Assembly: GCF_011064825.1 (NCBI RefSeq)
Contig: NZ_CP048751.1
Span: forward strand, 1,302,001 to 1,366,000
Length of the DNA stretch: 64,000 nucleotides
Origin: Brevundimonas mediterranea
GTDB lineage: Bacteria > Pseudomonadota > Alphaproteobacteria > Caulobacterales > Caulobacteraceae
Reading direction: 5' to 3'
Shown: piece after piece, positions 1-10,300 of the stretch
How the letters are laid out: every line of letters begins with the position of its first letter
How positions within the stretch are numbered: position 1 is the first letter of the stretch
Notes under the pieces: generated by a model
Database searches by the model: none
Seen by the model: the letters and a program-made list of their open reading frames with translations, nothing else
Told to the model about the DNA's origin: nothing
Position numbers and translations under genes: made by a program

Positions 1-180
1 CTCTATACCGACATCGGCTTCACCGGCGGCGGCAAGGGGGCGGGCATGATCTATCTGAACGGCAAGATCGCCCACAAACAGGCCAACGACGGCATGATCG
101 ACCATATCGTCGACCTGGTCGAGCAGAAGGCCGCCGAACTGGACGCGGCCCGGGCGGCGGAGCTTCAGGCGGCGGAATAG
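1..180 (+). CDS. C-terminal fragment of an unidentified protein
   Basis: An open frame runs from the left edge to a TAG stop at 178-180, giving the last 59 residues of a protein that begins outside the window. The fragment has a Gly-rich stretch (TGGGKGAG), a short hydrophobic segment and a helical tail rich in Ala and Glu. Codon use is typical of the neighbourhood. I do not recognise the family, and the fragment is too short to assign a function. Confidence 0.6.
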   Translation, partial: LYTDIGFTGGGKGAGMIYLNGKIAHKQANDGMIDHIVDLVEQKAAELDAARAAELQAAE

Positions 181-309
181 ACCCGCCCCTCGAGGTTGCA
201 CAAGGTTTGATGAAATTCACGCCTGAGTGATTGACCGATCGTGTCGGAAGTGCAACCTCTGCCGTTGGTTCGCCTGGGGAGGCTGAACCTTAATCCACTG
301 AGGGGCCTT

Positions 310-786
310 ATGATTTCCAAAAATTCCGCACGTTTCGGCGTGCGCTTGCTCATGCTTGCCGGCGTGGCGATGTCGCTGCCCGCCTGCGCCACCGTGACGC
401 GTGGCTCCAGTCAGCAATTCTCCGTCCAGAGCACCCCGCCCGGCGCCCAGGTCAGCACGTCGAACGGCTTCGAATGCCAGGCGACGCCCTGCACCTTCCG
501 CATGTCGCGCAAGGACGCCTTCCGCATCACCGTGTCCAAGGACGGCTACGTCGCCCAGACCCATGACATCACCAGCAGCGTCTCCGGCGCGGGCGGCACG
601 GCCATGGCCGGCAACATCCTGATCGGCGGCATCATCGGCGGGGCGATCGACGCCACCTCCGGCGCCATGAATGATCTGAAGCCCAATCCGCTGATCGTGA
701 CCCTGCGCACCCCGGCCGAAGAAGCGGCCGCAGCCCAGGCCCCCGTCGCGACGCCGCCCGCCGCAGCCGCAGCCGGAGGCGAATAA
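310..786 (+). CDS. PEGA-like outer-membrane lipoprotein
   Basis: A predicted 158-residue lipoprotein. A basic, hydrophobic signal peptide ends in a lipobox (LPAC) around residues 17-20. Then comes a PEGA-like segment (STPPGAQVS ... CTFRM ... DGYVAQ), a small beta fold found in surface proteins, a Gly-rich hydrophobic stretch, and an Ala/Pro-rich tail. I chose the ATG at 310 because it sits after an AGGGG ribosome site and directly precedes the signal peptide; a longer reading from 241 would bury the signal. The stop overlaps the next start (TAATG), so the two lipoproteins are probably cotranslated. The function is unknown. Confidence 0.75.
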   Translation: MISKNSARFGVRLLMLAGVAMSLPACATVTRGSSQQFSVQSTPPGAQVSTSNGFECQATPCTFRMSRKDAFRITVSKDGYVAQTHDITSSVSGAGGTAMAGNILIGGIIGGAIDATSGAMNDLKPNPLIVTLRTPAEEAAAAQAPVATPPAAAAAGGE

Positions 787-1316
787 TGATCCGTCGTCTC
801 GCCGCCGCCGCCGCTCTGGGCGCCCTGATGGGCGTCGCGGCCTGCGCCAGCCCGTCCAACCCCGCGCTCATGACCTTGCCGGCGACATCGGGCCTCACGG
901 CGGCGCCCGGCGATCTCGGCTATCGGTCGGTGACGACAGTCACGGTTTCCGGCGGCCAGAACACCAATCCGATGTGGACCTCCGAGGTTTCGAATGCGGA
1001 CTTCAAGACCGCGCTGGAAGGCTCGTTGACGGCCGCCGGCTATATGGGGACCGAAGGTCAGCCCATGACGGTCTCCGCATCCTTGATCGACCTGAAACAG
1101 CCGATGGCCGGCTTTGACATGTCTGTGACCAGCCAGGTTCGCTATACCGTAATGCGAGCCGACCGTTCCGTCTTCGACGAAACGGTGGCGGCGACCGGCA
1201 CAGCGACCATGGGTCAGGCCTTCATGGGCGTGGAACGTCTTCGGATGGCCAACGAAGCCTCGATCCGCGAAAACATCAAGGAATTCCTGACCCGCTTCCG
1301 CGCCCGCGCGCGCTGA
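786..1316 (+). CDS. Small lipoprotein of unknown function
   Basis: A 176-residue protein with a signal peptide and lipobox (VAAC, about residues 17-20), so it is probably anchored to the outer membrane facing the periplasm. The mature part is Thr/Ser/Val-rich, as expected of a beta fold, and ends in a helical basic tail. Its start overlaps the stop of the upstream PEGA lipoprotein by one base, and a strong hairpin terminator follows 20 bases after the stop, so these two genes form one transcription unit. I do not recognise a domain. Confidence 0.75.
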   Translation: MIRRLAAAAALGALMGVAACASPSNPALMTLPATSGLTAAPGDLGYRSVTTVTVSGGQNTNPMWTSEVSNADFKTALEGSLTAAGYMGTEGQPMTVSASLIDLKQPMAGFDMSVTSQVRYTVMRADRSVFDETVAATGTATMGQAFMGVERLRMANEASIRENIKEFLTRFRARAR

Positions 1317-1336
1317 TCGGATCAAAGGACGACCAC

Positions 1337-1370
1337 GGCGACGGCGGGCCGCGACCCGCCGTCGCCTTTC
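1337..1370 (+). terminator. Intrinsic terminator of the lipoprotein pair
   Basis: A perfect 12-bp stem (GGCGACGGCGGG / CCCGCCGTCGCC) with a 6-base loop is followed by TTTC. It lies between the lipoprotein stop at 1316 and the convergent exporter gene ending at 1374. Confidence 0.75.
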
Positions 1371-1373
1371 GTC

Positions 1374-2150
1374 TCAGATCACCCCGAACAGCCGCAGGGC
1401 CTGATAGCCGGCGGACAGCAACACAACGGCCCCGACGCCGTAGGTCAGGATCCGACGGGGCGCGATCCGCGCGATCACCCCGGCGAAGGGCGCGGCGATC
1501 AGACCGCCCAGGATGAGGCCCAGGATGGAGGCGGCGTGGGTGGCGACGCCTTTGGCCTCCGCCCAGTGACCGGTCAGCAGGGCGGCCAGGAAGGTCGCCG
1601 AAATGGCCGAGGTGACGAAGAACTCCGCCGTATTGGTGGTGCCGATCGCGGCGCGCGGATCGCCCCCCGACCCCACCAGGGTCGTCGTGACCGTCGGCCC
1701 CCAGCCGCCGCCGCCGATGGCGTCGAAGAACCCGCCGACGACGCCCAGCGGCCCCGCGAACCTGACCGGGAAGATCCGCGCGCGAGTCTGGCGGGTCGCG
1801 CGCCAGATGATCACGCCCCCCATGATCGCCAGGTAGGCGGTGATCCAGGGCTTGACCAGGTCGCCGTCGATGCTGGTCAGGACGAAGGCTCCCAGGCAAC
1901 CGCCCACCACCCCGCCCATGGCCAGGGGCACGAACAGTTTCCAGTTTACATTCTTGTTGACCGTGTGAGATCCGGCCGACGCCGCCGTGGTGAAGACCTC
2001 TGCGGCATGGACGCTGGCCGAAGCTGTCGCAGGGGGCACGCCGAACGACAGCAGGACCGTCGAGGAGATGACGCCGTAAGCCATGCCCAGGGCCCCATCG
2101 ACGGACTGGGCCAGGAAACCGACGAGGAGAAAGACGAGGAAATCTTGCAT
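1374..2150 (-). CDS. TauE/SafE family sulfite/sulfoacetate-type exporter
   Basis: A 258-residue integral membrane protein of the TauE/SafE (old DUF81) family. It has about eight hydrophobic segments in two related halves, beginning with the family-typical LVGFLAQSVDGALGMAYG stretch. Family members export organosulfonates, sulfite or related sulfur anions across the inner membrane. A GGGGCGG ribosome site precedes the ATG. The gene starts 34 bases after an Rrf2-type regulator on the same strand, so regulator and exporter are likely one operon, and the pairing suggests control by redox or sulfur state. The substrate cannot be read from sequence. Confidence 0.85.
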   Translation of the reverse strand: MQDFLVFLLVGFLAQSVDGALGMAYGVISSTVLLSFGVPPATASASVHAAEVFTTAASAGSHTVNKNVNWKLFVPLAMGGVVGGCLGAFVLTSIDGDLVKPWITAYLAIMGGVIIWRATRQTRARIFPVRFAGPLGVVGGFFDAIGGGGWGPTVTTTLVGSGGDPRAAIGTTNTAEFFVTSAISATFLAALLTGHWAEAKGVATHAASILGLILGGLIAAPFAGVIARIAPRRILTYGVGAVVLLSAGYQALRLFGVI

Positions 2151-2183
2151 GGCCGCCCCTGAAAATCCGCCCGACGGTGCGTG

Positions 2184-2624
2184 TTATTTTCCTACTGGGT
2201 CAATAGGAGAAGGATTCGACGCGGCTTGCAGAAGGCTTCGCGCCTCGAACACCGCGGCGACGGCGTCGCGCCCATCCTGCAGGACCGGCTGCAACGGGCA
2301 GGTCTCGACGTCCGGACAGGTCTCGCAAGGCCCGTGGGCGGTGCGCGACGCGCAGGGCGCCAGGGCCAGGGGGCCTTCCAGCGCCCGGATCACATCGGCG
2401 AAACTGATGGTCTCGGCCGGCGCCGCCAGGGCGTAGCCTCCGGTCCGCCCCCGCTTGGACACCAGCAGATTTTGACGACGCAGATCCAGAAGTATGGCTT
2501 CTAGGAATTTGCGCGGGGCCGTGGCGGCCTCGGCGATCTCGCCGATGGTGGCGGGGCCGCCGCCCGGCAGGCCGGCCAGATGGATCATGGCGCGCAGGGC
2601 GTAGCGGGACCGGTTCGACAGCAT
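2184..2624 (-). CDS. Rrf2-family transcriptional regulator with four cysteines
   Basis: A 146-residue Rrf2/IscR-type regulator. It starts MLSNRSRYALRAMIHLA, has the winged helix-turn-helix over about residues 1-80 (including the RKFLEAIL region and a GRTGGY wing), and carries a C-terminal cluster of four cysteines spaced C-x8-C-x2-C-x5-C. In IscR, NsrR and RirA three cysteines bind an iron-sulfur cluster. The spacing here differs, so cluster binding is likely but unproven. It is first in an operon with the TauE-type exporter, its probable target. Confidence 0.85.
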   Translation of the reverse strand: MLSNRSRYALRAMIHLAGLPGGGPATIGEIAEAATAPRKFLEAILLDLRRQNLLVSKRGRTGGYALAAPAETISFADVIRALEGPLALAPCASRTAHGPCETCPDVETCPLQPVLQDGRDAVAAVFEARSLLQAASNPSPIDPVGK

Positions 2625-2684
2625 GGTCCGTGATCGCGCGACCGCGCGCCGGACGCAAGACGCCGTTCGCCGTCCGGCCCGACC

Positions 2685-3350
2685 TCATCCCGGCCGGCCC
2701 AGCCGCGCCGCCGCCGCCAGGATCTGCGGACCGGTATAGGGTTTCAGCACCAGGGCCTCGGCCAGGGGGGCGTAGCGGGCGGCGGCCTCAGCGTCGCCGG
2801 AAATGAAAATCACCCGAATGTCCCAGCGCCGCGTCAGAACCTCGGCCAATTCGCCCCCGGTCGTGGCGCCGGACAGATTGATGTCCAGCAGGGCGCCGTC
2901 GATGGCGTGAAGGGCCGCCGCAGCCTCGGCCGCCGCCGCGCTGTGGAACGGGCCCACCACCCTGTGCCCGGCCTCGGTCAACAGCTCCGTCAGGTCGGCG
3001 GCCACCTCGGCGTCATCCTCGACCACCAGCAGGGTCAGGGGCTCCAGATCGCCCCCCACGACGGCGATCTCGGCCGGCCGGGGCGCGGCCCCTTCAGCGG
3101 AACCGGATGTCTGGGCCACGATGACCCGACGCAGATCGCGCCAGACCTCGACCGCCGGCCGGTCGCTATCCAGGCCATAGAGGCCCGCCATGGTCTTCAG
3201 GTCGCGCGCATCGTCCGGCGACAGACGGCCGCCCGCCGCGGTGAGACGCGCGTCATACAGGCGGCACAGCCGTTCCACGCTGTCGGCGCCGTCCGGAGTC
3301 GCGTCGGCGGCCTGGGCGACAGGCTTCGACGGCGGCGGGCGATCGAACAT
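2685..3350 (-). CDS. Response regulator with N-terminal extension, no output domain
   Basis: A 221-residue protein. Residues 1-100 are a helical, Asp/Ala-rich region without a recognised domain. Residues 104-221 form a CheY-like receiver with the expected acidic pair (VVEDD), phosphorylation Asp (LLDINLSG), Ser/Thr (ISGD) and Lys (KPYT). No DNA-binding output domain follows, so it probably works by protein-protein contact. The ATG is preceded by GGAGGACGTC, a near-ideal ribosome site. It is transcribed alone, without a kinase gene next to it, so its partner is unknown. Confidence 0.8.
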   Translation of the reverse strand: MFDRPPPSKPVAQAADATPDGADSVERLCRLYDARLTAAGGRLSPDDARDLKTMAGLYGLDSDRPAVEVWRDLRRVIVAQTSGSAEGAAPRPAEIAVVGGDLEPLTLLVVEDDAEVAADLTELLTEAGHRVVGPFHSAAAAEAAAALHAIDGALLDINLSGATTGGELAEVLTRRWDIRVIFISGDAEAAARYAPLAEALVLKPYTGPQILAAAARLGRPG

Positions 3351-3531
3351 GACGTCCTCCTCACGGCTGATCGGCCGTCAGCTAGTCGTTTGGAACCCTC
3401 GGCGTAAGCGCCTCTGACGCCATCGTTATCCAAAATCACAATCCCGGCGCCGACCGGGGTCCCCGCCGACAATCGACATCGCGCCCCTCGGCGCGCTAAG
3501 GACGGCCCTCCCTTTCTCCAGGATTGCCCCC

Positions 3532-4599
3532 TTGCGTCTGCCCCAGGCCCGTCTCGATCAGGTGCTCGACCGTTTCCACGAGGTGGAGGCCCGCATGGGT
3601 GCGGCGACGGACGGCGTCGAGATCGTCCGCCTGTCCAAGGAGCACGCCGAGCTCAAGCCCGTCGCCGACGCGGTCCAGGGTCTGGCCCGACTCCGCGCCG
3701 AGATGGCCGATCTGGAGGTCATGGCCGCCGATCCCGAAATGGCCGCCATGGCCCAGGACGAGCTGCGCGACCTGACCGAGCGCCTGCCGCAGATGGAGCG
3801 CGACGTCGCTCTGCTGCTGGCCCCGCGCGACGCCGACGAGAACGCCTCGGCCGTGCTGGAAGTCCGCGCCGGCACCGGCGGCGACGAGGCGGCCCTGTTC
3901 GCCGGCGACCTTTTCCGCATGTATTCGCGCTACGCCGCCACGCGCGGCTGGCGGATCGAGCTGGATTCAGCGACCGAAGGGGACGCCGGCGGCTACAAGG
4001 AGATCATCGCCACCGTCACCGGCGACGGCGTCTTCGGCCGGCTGAAGTTCGAGAGCGGCGTCCACCGCGTCCAGCGCGTGCCGACCACCGAGGCCGGGGG
4101 CCGCATCCACACCTCGGCCGCCACCGTCGCCGTCCTGCCCGAGGTCGAGGACGTCGAGATCGAAATCCTGGAAAAGGACATCCGCATCGACACCTTCCGC
4201 GCCTCCGGCTCGGGCGGCCAGCACGTCAACAAGACCGACTCGGCCGTGCGGATCACCCACCTTCCGACCGGAATCGTGGCCACCAGCTCCGAGAAATCGC
4301 AGCACGTGAACCGCGACAAGGCGATGAAGAACCTGCGGGTCCGCCTGTACGACATGCAGCGCCAGGCCAAGGATCTGGCACGCGCCGACTCGCGCAAATC
4401 CCAGGTCGGGTCGGGCGACCGGTCCGAGCGGATTCGCACCTACAACTTTCCGCAAGGCCGGGTGACCGACCACCGCATCGGCCTGACCCTGCACAGCCTG
4501 CCCCAGATCCTGGAAGGCGATCTGGACCCCATGCTGAACGCCCTGATCGCCGAGGACCAGGCCGCACGCCTGGCGGATCTCGAGGCCGAGTTCGGCTGA
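3532..4599 (+). CDS. prfA: Peptide chain release factor 1
   Basis: A 355-residue class I release factor that recognises UAA/UAG stop codons and triggers peptide release on the ribosome. The universal GGQ motif ([15 protein letters not shown]) lies near residue 230, the codon-recognition region contains a PTTEAGG stretch, and the C terminus is typical of RF1. Length matches the family. The start is a TTG at 3532, the only position giving the full conserved N terminus (RLPQARLDQ), with AGGA upstream. Alphaproteobacteria often have prmC after prfA; here a convergent membrane-protein gene follows instead. Confidence 0.95.
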   Translation: MRLPQARLDQVLDRFHEVEARMGAATDGVEIVRLSKEHAELKPVADAVQGLARLRAEMADLEVMAADPEMAAMAQDELRDLTERLPQMERDVALLLAPRDADENASAVLEVRAGTGGDEAALFAGDLFRMYSRYAATRGWRIELDSATEGDAGGYKEIIATVTGDGVFGRLKFESGVHRVQRVPTTEAGGRIHTSAATVAVLPEVEDVEIEILEKDIRIDTFRASGSGGQHVNKTDSAVRITHLPTGIVATSSEKSQHVNRDKAMKNLRVRLYDMQRQAKDLARADSRKSQVGSGDRSERIRTYNFPQGRVTDHRIGLTLHSLPQILEGDLDPMLNALIAEDQAARLADLEAEFG

Positions 4600-4995
4600 T
4601 CAGCCCAGCACGCCCAGCATGGGCAGGCACAGCACCAGGGCCGTGACGGCTGTATAGCCGGCGAAGGCGTGGACCGACCGGCGACGGCCGCTCAGGGCCG
4701 TAGGCTCGGCGATGCGGACGGCGCGATCATTCCACAGCAGATACAGGGCCTGGATCGTCCACCCGGCCAGGAAGGCCGCGACCGCCCAGCCGCTGAGCGC
4801 CGCCAGGGCCGCGCCGGAGGCCAGGACCAGCATGGCGCCCAGCGCAATCACCCCGTCCCCGACCTGGTCGGTGACGGACACCGGGATCAGCCCCGACAAT
4901 GCACGCTGCAAACGCCAGTTGAGCCAGGCCTGATACAGAAGCATCAGCCCGCCCAAGACGTAGAACACCCCTATCGCGCGCGCTGCCCACTCCAT
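4600..4995 (-). CDS. Small four-helix membrane protein
   Basis: A 131-residue hydrophobic protein with about four transmembrane segments (roughly residues 5-25, 50-66, 70-88 and 107-128) and short basic loops. It converges on prfA with the two stops adjacent. No motif identifies a transporter or enzyme family, so the function is unknown. Confidence 0.65.
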   Translation of the reverse strand: MEWAARAIGVFYVLGGLMLLYQAWLNWRLQRALSGLIPVSVTDQVGDGVIALGAMLVLASGAALAALSGWAVAAFLAGWTIQALYLLWNDRAVRIAEPTALSGRRRSVHAFAGYTAVTALVLCLPMLGVLG

Positions 4996-5098
4996 GGCGG
5001 GAATAAGGCGTCATTCCCGCCCGGGCCGTAAGTGCGGAAAACCCCTTAGTCGGCTGAAAAGGTCCAACCGGCGCAAACGAGACACAACCGATGATATC

Positions 5099-5734
5099 TC
5101 AGGCTGCGCGCGTCTGCTCGGCCTGGAGCGCCCGGACGACCGCCGGACGCCGGCCCATCCGGTCGTAATGGGCGCGTACATTCGGAAACTCGGCCACATC
5201 CACGCCGTCGCCTTCCAGCCAGCCGGTGAAGGTGAACAGATAGGGATCTGCGACGGAATAGGCGTCGCCCATCACCCAGTCGCTGTCTCCGTTCCGGGCC
5301 AGATCCGCCTCGATCAGGGTGAAACAGTCCCGCATGTTCTGCGCCACCTTGGCCGCCATCGAGGCCTGGGCCGCAGCGTCGTCGCTCCAGCGCGAGGCCC
5401 GGCGGCCATGGGCGTGGGCGACGTGGACAGTCGAGGCCAGATAGAGGTTGAAGGCCTGCATCCGCGCAAGAGCGAAGGGCTCGACGGGCGCCAGCAGACC
5501 CTGCGGAGCGAGGGCGGCGATATAGGCCAGAATGGCCGGGCTTTCGGTCAGGACGCCCTGATCGGTCACCAGAGCCGGAACCCGCCCCTTGGGATTGATC
5601 GCCAGAAACTCGGGCCGGCGCTGGTCCCCCTGGCCGAAGTCGACCAGGCGGGCTTCGAACGCCAGGCCGGACTCTTCCAGCGCGATATGGCTGGCCCGGC
5701 TGCAGGATCCGGGGGCGGTATAGAGGGTCAGCAT
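5099..5734 (-). CDS. Glutathione S-transferase family protein
   Basis: A 211-residue cytosolic GST-fold protein. The N-terminal thioredoxin-like domain (about residues 1-80) contains TAPGSCSRASH, the cis-Pro region (NPKGRVPAL) and the glutathione-binding ESPAIL motif. The all-helical C-terminal domain follows. The SCS serine or cysteine near residue 10 is the likely catalytic residue, as in beta-class bacterial GSTs. A terminator separates it from sucB, so it is not part of that operon. It probably conjugates or reduces electrophiles; the substrate is unknown. Confidence 0.88.
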   Translation of the reverse strand: MLTLYTAPGSCSRASHIALEESGLAFEARLVDFGQGDQRRPEFLAINPKGRVPALVTDQGVLTESPAILAYIAALAPQGLLAPVEPFALARMQAFNLYLASTVHVAHAHGRRASRWSDDAAAQASMAAKVAQNMRDCFTLIEADLARNGDSDWVMGDAYSVADPYLFTFTGWLEGDGVDVAEFPNVRAHYDRMGRRPAVVRALQAEQTRAA

Positions 5735-5749
5735 GATCGGCCTCGTCGG

Positions 5750-5783
5750 GAAAGAAAAAGGCGACGAGAACCTCGCCGCCTTT
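5750..5783 (-). terminator. Terminator downstream of sucB
   Basis: Read on the minus strand, a hairpin with arms AAAGGCGGCGAG and CTCGTCGCCTTT (one mismatch, 3-base loop) runs into a T-rich tract (TTTTTCTTT). It lies directly after the sucB stop at 5791 and before the GST gene. Confidence 0.75.
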
Positions 5784-5790
5784 CCGTCTC

Positions 5791-7314
5791 TTACAGGTCC
5801 AGCAGGGCCCGCTGCGGGTCTTCCAGCAGTTCCTTGATGCGGACCAGGAAGGTCACGGCTTCCTTGCCGTCGACAATGCGGTGATCATAGCTGAGGGCCA
5901 GGTACATCATCGGACGGATCTTGACCTCGCCGTTGATGGCCATCGGGCGCTGGACGATGTTGTGCATGCCCAGGATGCCCGACTGCGGGGCGTTCAGGAT
6001 CGGCGTCGACATCAGCGACCCATAGGTGCCGCCGTTGGTGATGGTGAAGGTGCCGCCCTGCAGCTGGTCCATGGTCAGGGCGCCGTCGCGGGCGGCCTTG
6101 CCCAGGGCGCCGATGCCCTTTTCGATGCCCGCCAGGCTCAGGGTGTCGGCGTCGCGCAGCACCGGAACCACCAGACCCTTTTCGGTGCCGACGGCGACGC
6201 CGATGTCATAGTGGTTCTTGTAGATGATGTCCGTGCCGTCGATCTCGGCGTTGACGGCCGGAATCTCGTGCAGGGCCGCAACCACGGCCTTGGTGAAGAA
6301 GGACATGAAGCCCAGCTTCACGCCGTGGCGCTTCTCGAACACCTCTTTGTACTGGGCGCGCAGGGCCATGACATTGGTCATGTCCACCTCGTTGAAGGTG
6401 GTCAGCTGGGCGGCCGTGTTCTGCGATTCCTTCAGGCGACGGGCGATGGTCTGACGCAGGCGCGTCATCTTCACCCGCTCTTCGCGCGGGCCGACGGCGC
6501 GCGGGGCCGAAGGCGCGGCGGCGGCGGCGGTCGGAGCCGGGGCGGCCTGACCGATGGCGGCGATGGCGTCAGCCTTGGTGATATTGCCCTTGGGCCCCGT
6601 GGCGGCGATGGCCTTCGGATCCAGATTGTTTTCGGCGACGACGCGCTGGACGGCCGGCGACAGGGTGTCGTTCTTGCCGCCCGAGACCTGGGCCGAGCCG
6701 GTGTTGGCCGGAGCGGCGGCAGGCGCCGGGGCAGCGGCGGCCGGAGCCGAAGCGGCTGCGCCCGAACCCGAAACCGAACCGATCTTCTGGCCGGGGGTGA
6801 CGGTCGCGCCCTCGTCGGCGGCGATGGTCAGCACGCCGTCAGCCGGCGCCGAAACCTCGACCGCGACCTTGTCGGTCTCGATCTCGACCAGCAGTTCGTC
6901 CTTCTTGACGGCGTCGCCGCTCTTCTTGAGCCACTTGCCCATAGAGCCCTCGGCGACGCTTTCGCCCATCACCGGCACGGTGATGTCGATGCTGGACGCA
7001 GCGGCGGCGGGCGCCGCCTTGGCCTCGGCCTTGGCGGCCTTGGCTGGGGCCGAGGCCGGAGCCGCAGCGGCGGCCGCGCCGCCTTCGGTCACCGAACCCA
7101 GGACCGTGCCCGGCACGACGGTGTCGCCCTCGGCGGCGTTGATGGCGCCCAGGACGCCGTCGGCCGGCGCCACCACTTCCAGCGAGACCTTGTCGGTCTC
7201 CAGTTCGACGAGCAGTTCGTCCTTCTTGACCGCGTCGCCGACCTTCTTGGTCCATTTCGCGATGGTGGCCTCGGTGACGGATTCACCGAGGGCGGGGGTC
7301 AGGATGTCGGCCAT
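5791..7314 (-). CDS. sucB: 2-oxoglutarate dehydrogenase E2 (dihydrolipoyl succinyltransferase), two lipoyl domains
   Basis: A 507-residue E2 subunit that transfers the succinyl group from E1 to CoA in the TCA cycle. Two lipoyl domains are visible (about residues 1-75 and 112-185), each with the lipoylated Lys in ETDKVS or ETDKVA. Ala/Pro-rich linkers, a peripheral-subunit-binding domain (about 218-255) and the catalytic acyltransferase domain (about 275-507) with the active-site DHRIVDG motif follow. Most E2o proteins have a single lipoyl domain, so the second is notable. It begins 42 bases after sucA and is co-transcribed with it. No lpd gene for E3 is present nearby. Confidence 0.95.
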   Translation of the reverse strand: MADILTPALGESVTEATIAKWTKKVGDAVKKDELLVELETDKVSLEVVAPADGVLGAINAAEGDTVVPGTVLGSVTEGGAAAAAAPASAPAKAAKAEAKAAPAAAASSIDITVPVMGESVAEGSMGKWLKKSGDAVKKDELLVEIETDKVAVEVSAPADGVLTIAADEGATVTPGQKIGSVSGSGAAASAPAAAAPAPAAAPANTGSAQVSGGKNDTLSPAVQRVVAENNLDPKAIAATGPKGNITKADAIAAIGQAAPAPTAAAAAPSAPRAVGPREERVKMTRLRQTIARRLKESQNTAAQLTTFNEVDMTNVMALRAQYKEVFEKRHGVKLGFMSFFTKAVVAALHEIPAVNAEIDGTDIIYKNHYDIGVAVGTEKGLVVPVLRDADTLSLAGIEKGIGALGKAARDGALTMDQLQGGTFTITNGGTYGSLMSTPILNAPQSGILGMHNIVQRPMAINGEVKIRPMMYLALSYDHRIVDGKEAVTFLVRIKELLEDPQRALLDL

Positions 7315-7356
7315 GTCGGGTCCAGCTGTCTCTTTGGGAGTATTCGGTGAGGTGTA

Positions 7357-10300
7357 TCAGGCGAAGGCTTCGTTGGTGAAGGTCTCGAGTTCCTTCAGGT
7401 GGCGGCTCATCAGGCCGGCCGCCGTCGAGGCGGAACCGGGACGGCCGACGTAGCGGGCGCGCTTGGAGGCGACGTCCAGCTTGTCCAGCGTCAGCTCCAG
7501 CCACGGATCGACGAAGGTCCAGCCGCCCATGTTCTTGGGTTCTTCCTGGCACCAGACCACTTCCGCCTTCGGGAAGCGGGCCAGTTCCTTGCGCAAGGAC
7601 TGGATCGGCCACGGATAGAACTGCTCCAGGCGCAGGATATAGACGTCGTCCACCGCCTGGCCGTCCTTGGCCTTCTTCTCGCGGGCGTCCAGCAGGTCGT
7701 AATAGACCTTGCCCGAACACAGGATGACGCGGCGGATCGCCTTGTCGGCCTTGATCTTGATCCCGGCGACGTCGGGGCGGGTCTGGGCGTCGTCGTGCAG
7801 GACGCGGTGGAAGGACGAACCCTCCGCCAGATCCTTCATCGACGAGACCGCCTTCTTGTGACGCAGCAGGCTCTTGGGCGTCATCAGGATCAGCGGCTTG
7901 CGGAACGGCCGGTGCATCTGGCGACGCAGGATGTGGAAATAGTTGGCCGGGGTGGTGCAGTTGGCGACCTGCATATTGTCTTCGGCGCACTGTTGCAGGA
8001 AGCGCTCCAGACGGGCCGACGAGTGTTCCGGTCCCTGGCCTTCATAGCCATGCGGCAACAGCATGGTCAGGCCGCTCATCCGCAGCCACTTGCGTTCGCC
8101 CGAGCTGATGAACTGGTCGATCACCACCTGGGCGCCGTTCACGAAGTCGCCGAACTGGGCTTCCCACATCACCATGGTGTTGGGGTCGGCCAGCGAATAG
8201 CCGTACTCGAAGCCCAGCACCGCCTCTTCCGACAGAGCCGAGTCGATGACCTCGTAGTTGGCCTGGCCTTCGCGGAGGTTGTTCAGCGGGATGTACCGCT
8301 CTTCGGTCGTCTGATCGATGATGCCCGAATGGCGCTGCGAGAAGGTGCCGCGCACCGAATCCTGGCCCGACAGACGCACCGGGAAGCCTTCGTCCACCAG
8401 CGAGGCGAAGGCCAGGCTCTCGGCCGTGGCCCAGTCCAGGCCCTCGCCCGAGGTGATGGCTTCGCGCCGGCCGTCGATGACCCGTTTCAGCGTCTTGTGC
8501 ATGTCGACGCTGTTGGGGATGGTCGTCAGGCGGTGGCCCAGGTCGGTCAGCTTGGCCAGGGGCACCGCGGTCTCGCCGCGCAGTTCGTCCTTGGGCGACT
8601 GGAAACCCTGCCACTGGCCGTCCAGCCAGTCGGCCTTCTCGGCGGACCAGGTCTTGCCGGCCTCGAACTGGTCGTCAAGGAAGGTGTCGAACCGCGCAAT
8701 CTCGGCGTCCACCTCGGCCTGCGTCAGCACGCCCTCGGCGACCAGACGCTGCGAATACAGTTCACGGGTCGAGGGCTGGGCGCGGATCTTCGAATACATC
8801 AGCGGCTGGGTGAAGGTCGGATCGTCGCCTTCGTTGTGGCCGAACCGGCGATAGCAGAACATGTCCACCACCGCGTCCTTGTGGAATTTCTGGCGGTATT
8901 CGGTGGCCACCTTGGCGGCGAAGACGACCGCTTCGGGATCATCGCCGTTCACGTGGAAGATCGGCGCCTGGACCATCAGCGCCACGTCCGACGGGTACGG
9001 CGACGAGCGCGAGTTCCGCGGGCTGGTGGTGAAGCCGATCTGGTTGTTGATGACGAAATGCAGGGTGCCGCCGGTGCGGTAGCCCTTCAGCCCCATCAGG
9101 GCGAAACACTCGGCCACCACGCCCTGGCCGGCGAAGGCGGCGTCGCCGTGGATCAGCAGGGGCACGACCTTGGAACGGTCCAGCGCCCATTCGGCCTCGG
9201 GCTTGCCGGCGTTGGCCTCACGGATGTCGAACGCCTGTTTGGCGCGCGCCTTGCCCAGCACCACCGGATTGACGATCTCGAGGTGCGACGGGTTGGCGGT
9301 CAGCGACAGGTGGACGTGGTTGCCGTCGAACTCGCGGTTCGAACTGGCGCCCATGTGATATTTGACGTCGCCCGAGCCCTCGATGTCGCTGGGCACGGCC
9401 GAACCGCCCTGGAACTCGTGGAAGATGACCTTGTAGGGCTTGCCCATCACGGCGGCGAGCACGTTCAGGCGGCCGCGGTGGGCCATGCCCAGCACGACCT
9501 CGTCGACGCCCAGATTGCCGCCGCGCTTGATCACCTGCTCCAGCGCCGGGACCATGGCCTCGCCGCCGTCCAGGCCGAACCGCTTGGTGCCGGGGAAACG
9601 CTTGTGCAGGAAGCGTTCGAAGCCCTCGGCCTCGATCAGCTTGTTCAGGATGGCCAGCTTGCCTTCCTTGGTGAAGGCGTTCTGCTCGAACTTGTCCGGC
9701 CCTTCGAACCGCTGCTGCAGCCAGGACTTCTCCTCCGGCTCGGCGATATGCATGTACTGGATGCCGATATTGCCGCAGTAGGTGCGCTTCAGCAGGTCCA
9801 GCACCTGGCGGATCGTGCCGGTCTGAAGCCCCAGGACCCCGTCCAGGAAGATCGGACGATCCATGTCGGCGGCGCTGAAACCATAGAATTCCGGCGTCAG
9901 TTCCGGGTTTTCGACCGGCTGTTCGATGCCCAGCGGGTCCAGCTTGGCCTGCAGGTGGCCGCGCACGCGATAGCTGCGGATCAGCATCAGGGCGCGAATG
10001 GAATCATGGGCGGCGGCGCGGATCGCGTCGCCTGAAACCTCGGCCGGCGCGGCCTTGGCCGCTGCAGGCGCCGGCGCGGCGCCGGGCTTCTTGGGGTCGG
10101 GCTTGGGCGCCGGCCAGCGGCCGTCGAACACGGCGTTCGCCTCATTGGGCTCGGTGGCGGTTCCGCGCCCCCAGGCGCCGGCCTCGGCCGAGGCCTTCAC
10201 GCTGGCGGCGTTGTCGCGCAACTGGTCGAAGAAGGCTTTCCATTCCGCCGAGACCGAGCCGGGATCATTGGCCCACTTCTCGTGCAGCTCCTCGATATAG

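Noticed and set aside
7399..10035. Very long frame opposite sucA (878 codons)
   Set aside because: High GC leaves antisense frames open; composition (His/Gln/Arg rich) is that of a shadow and sucA is unambiguous.
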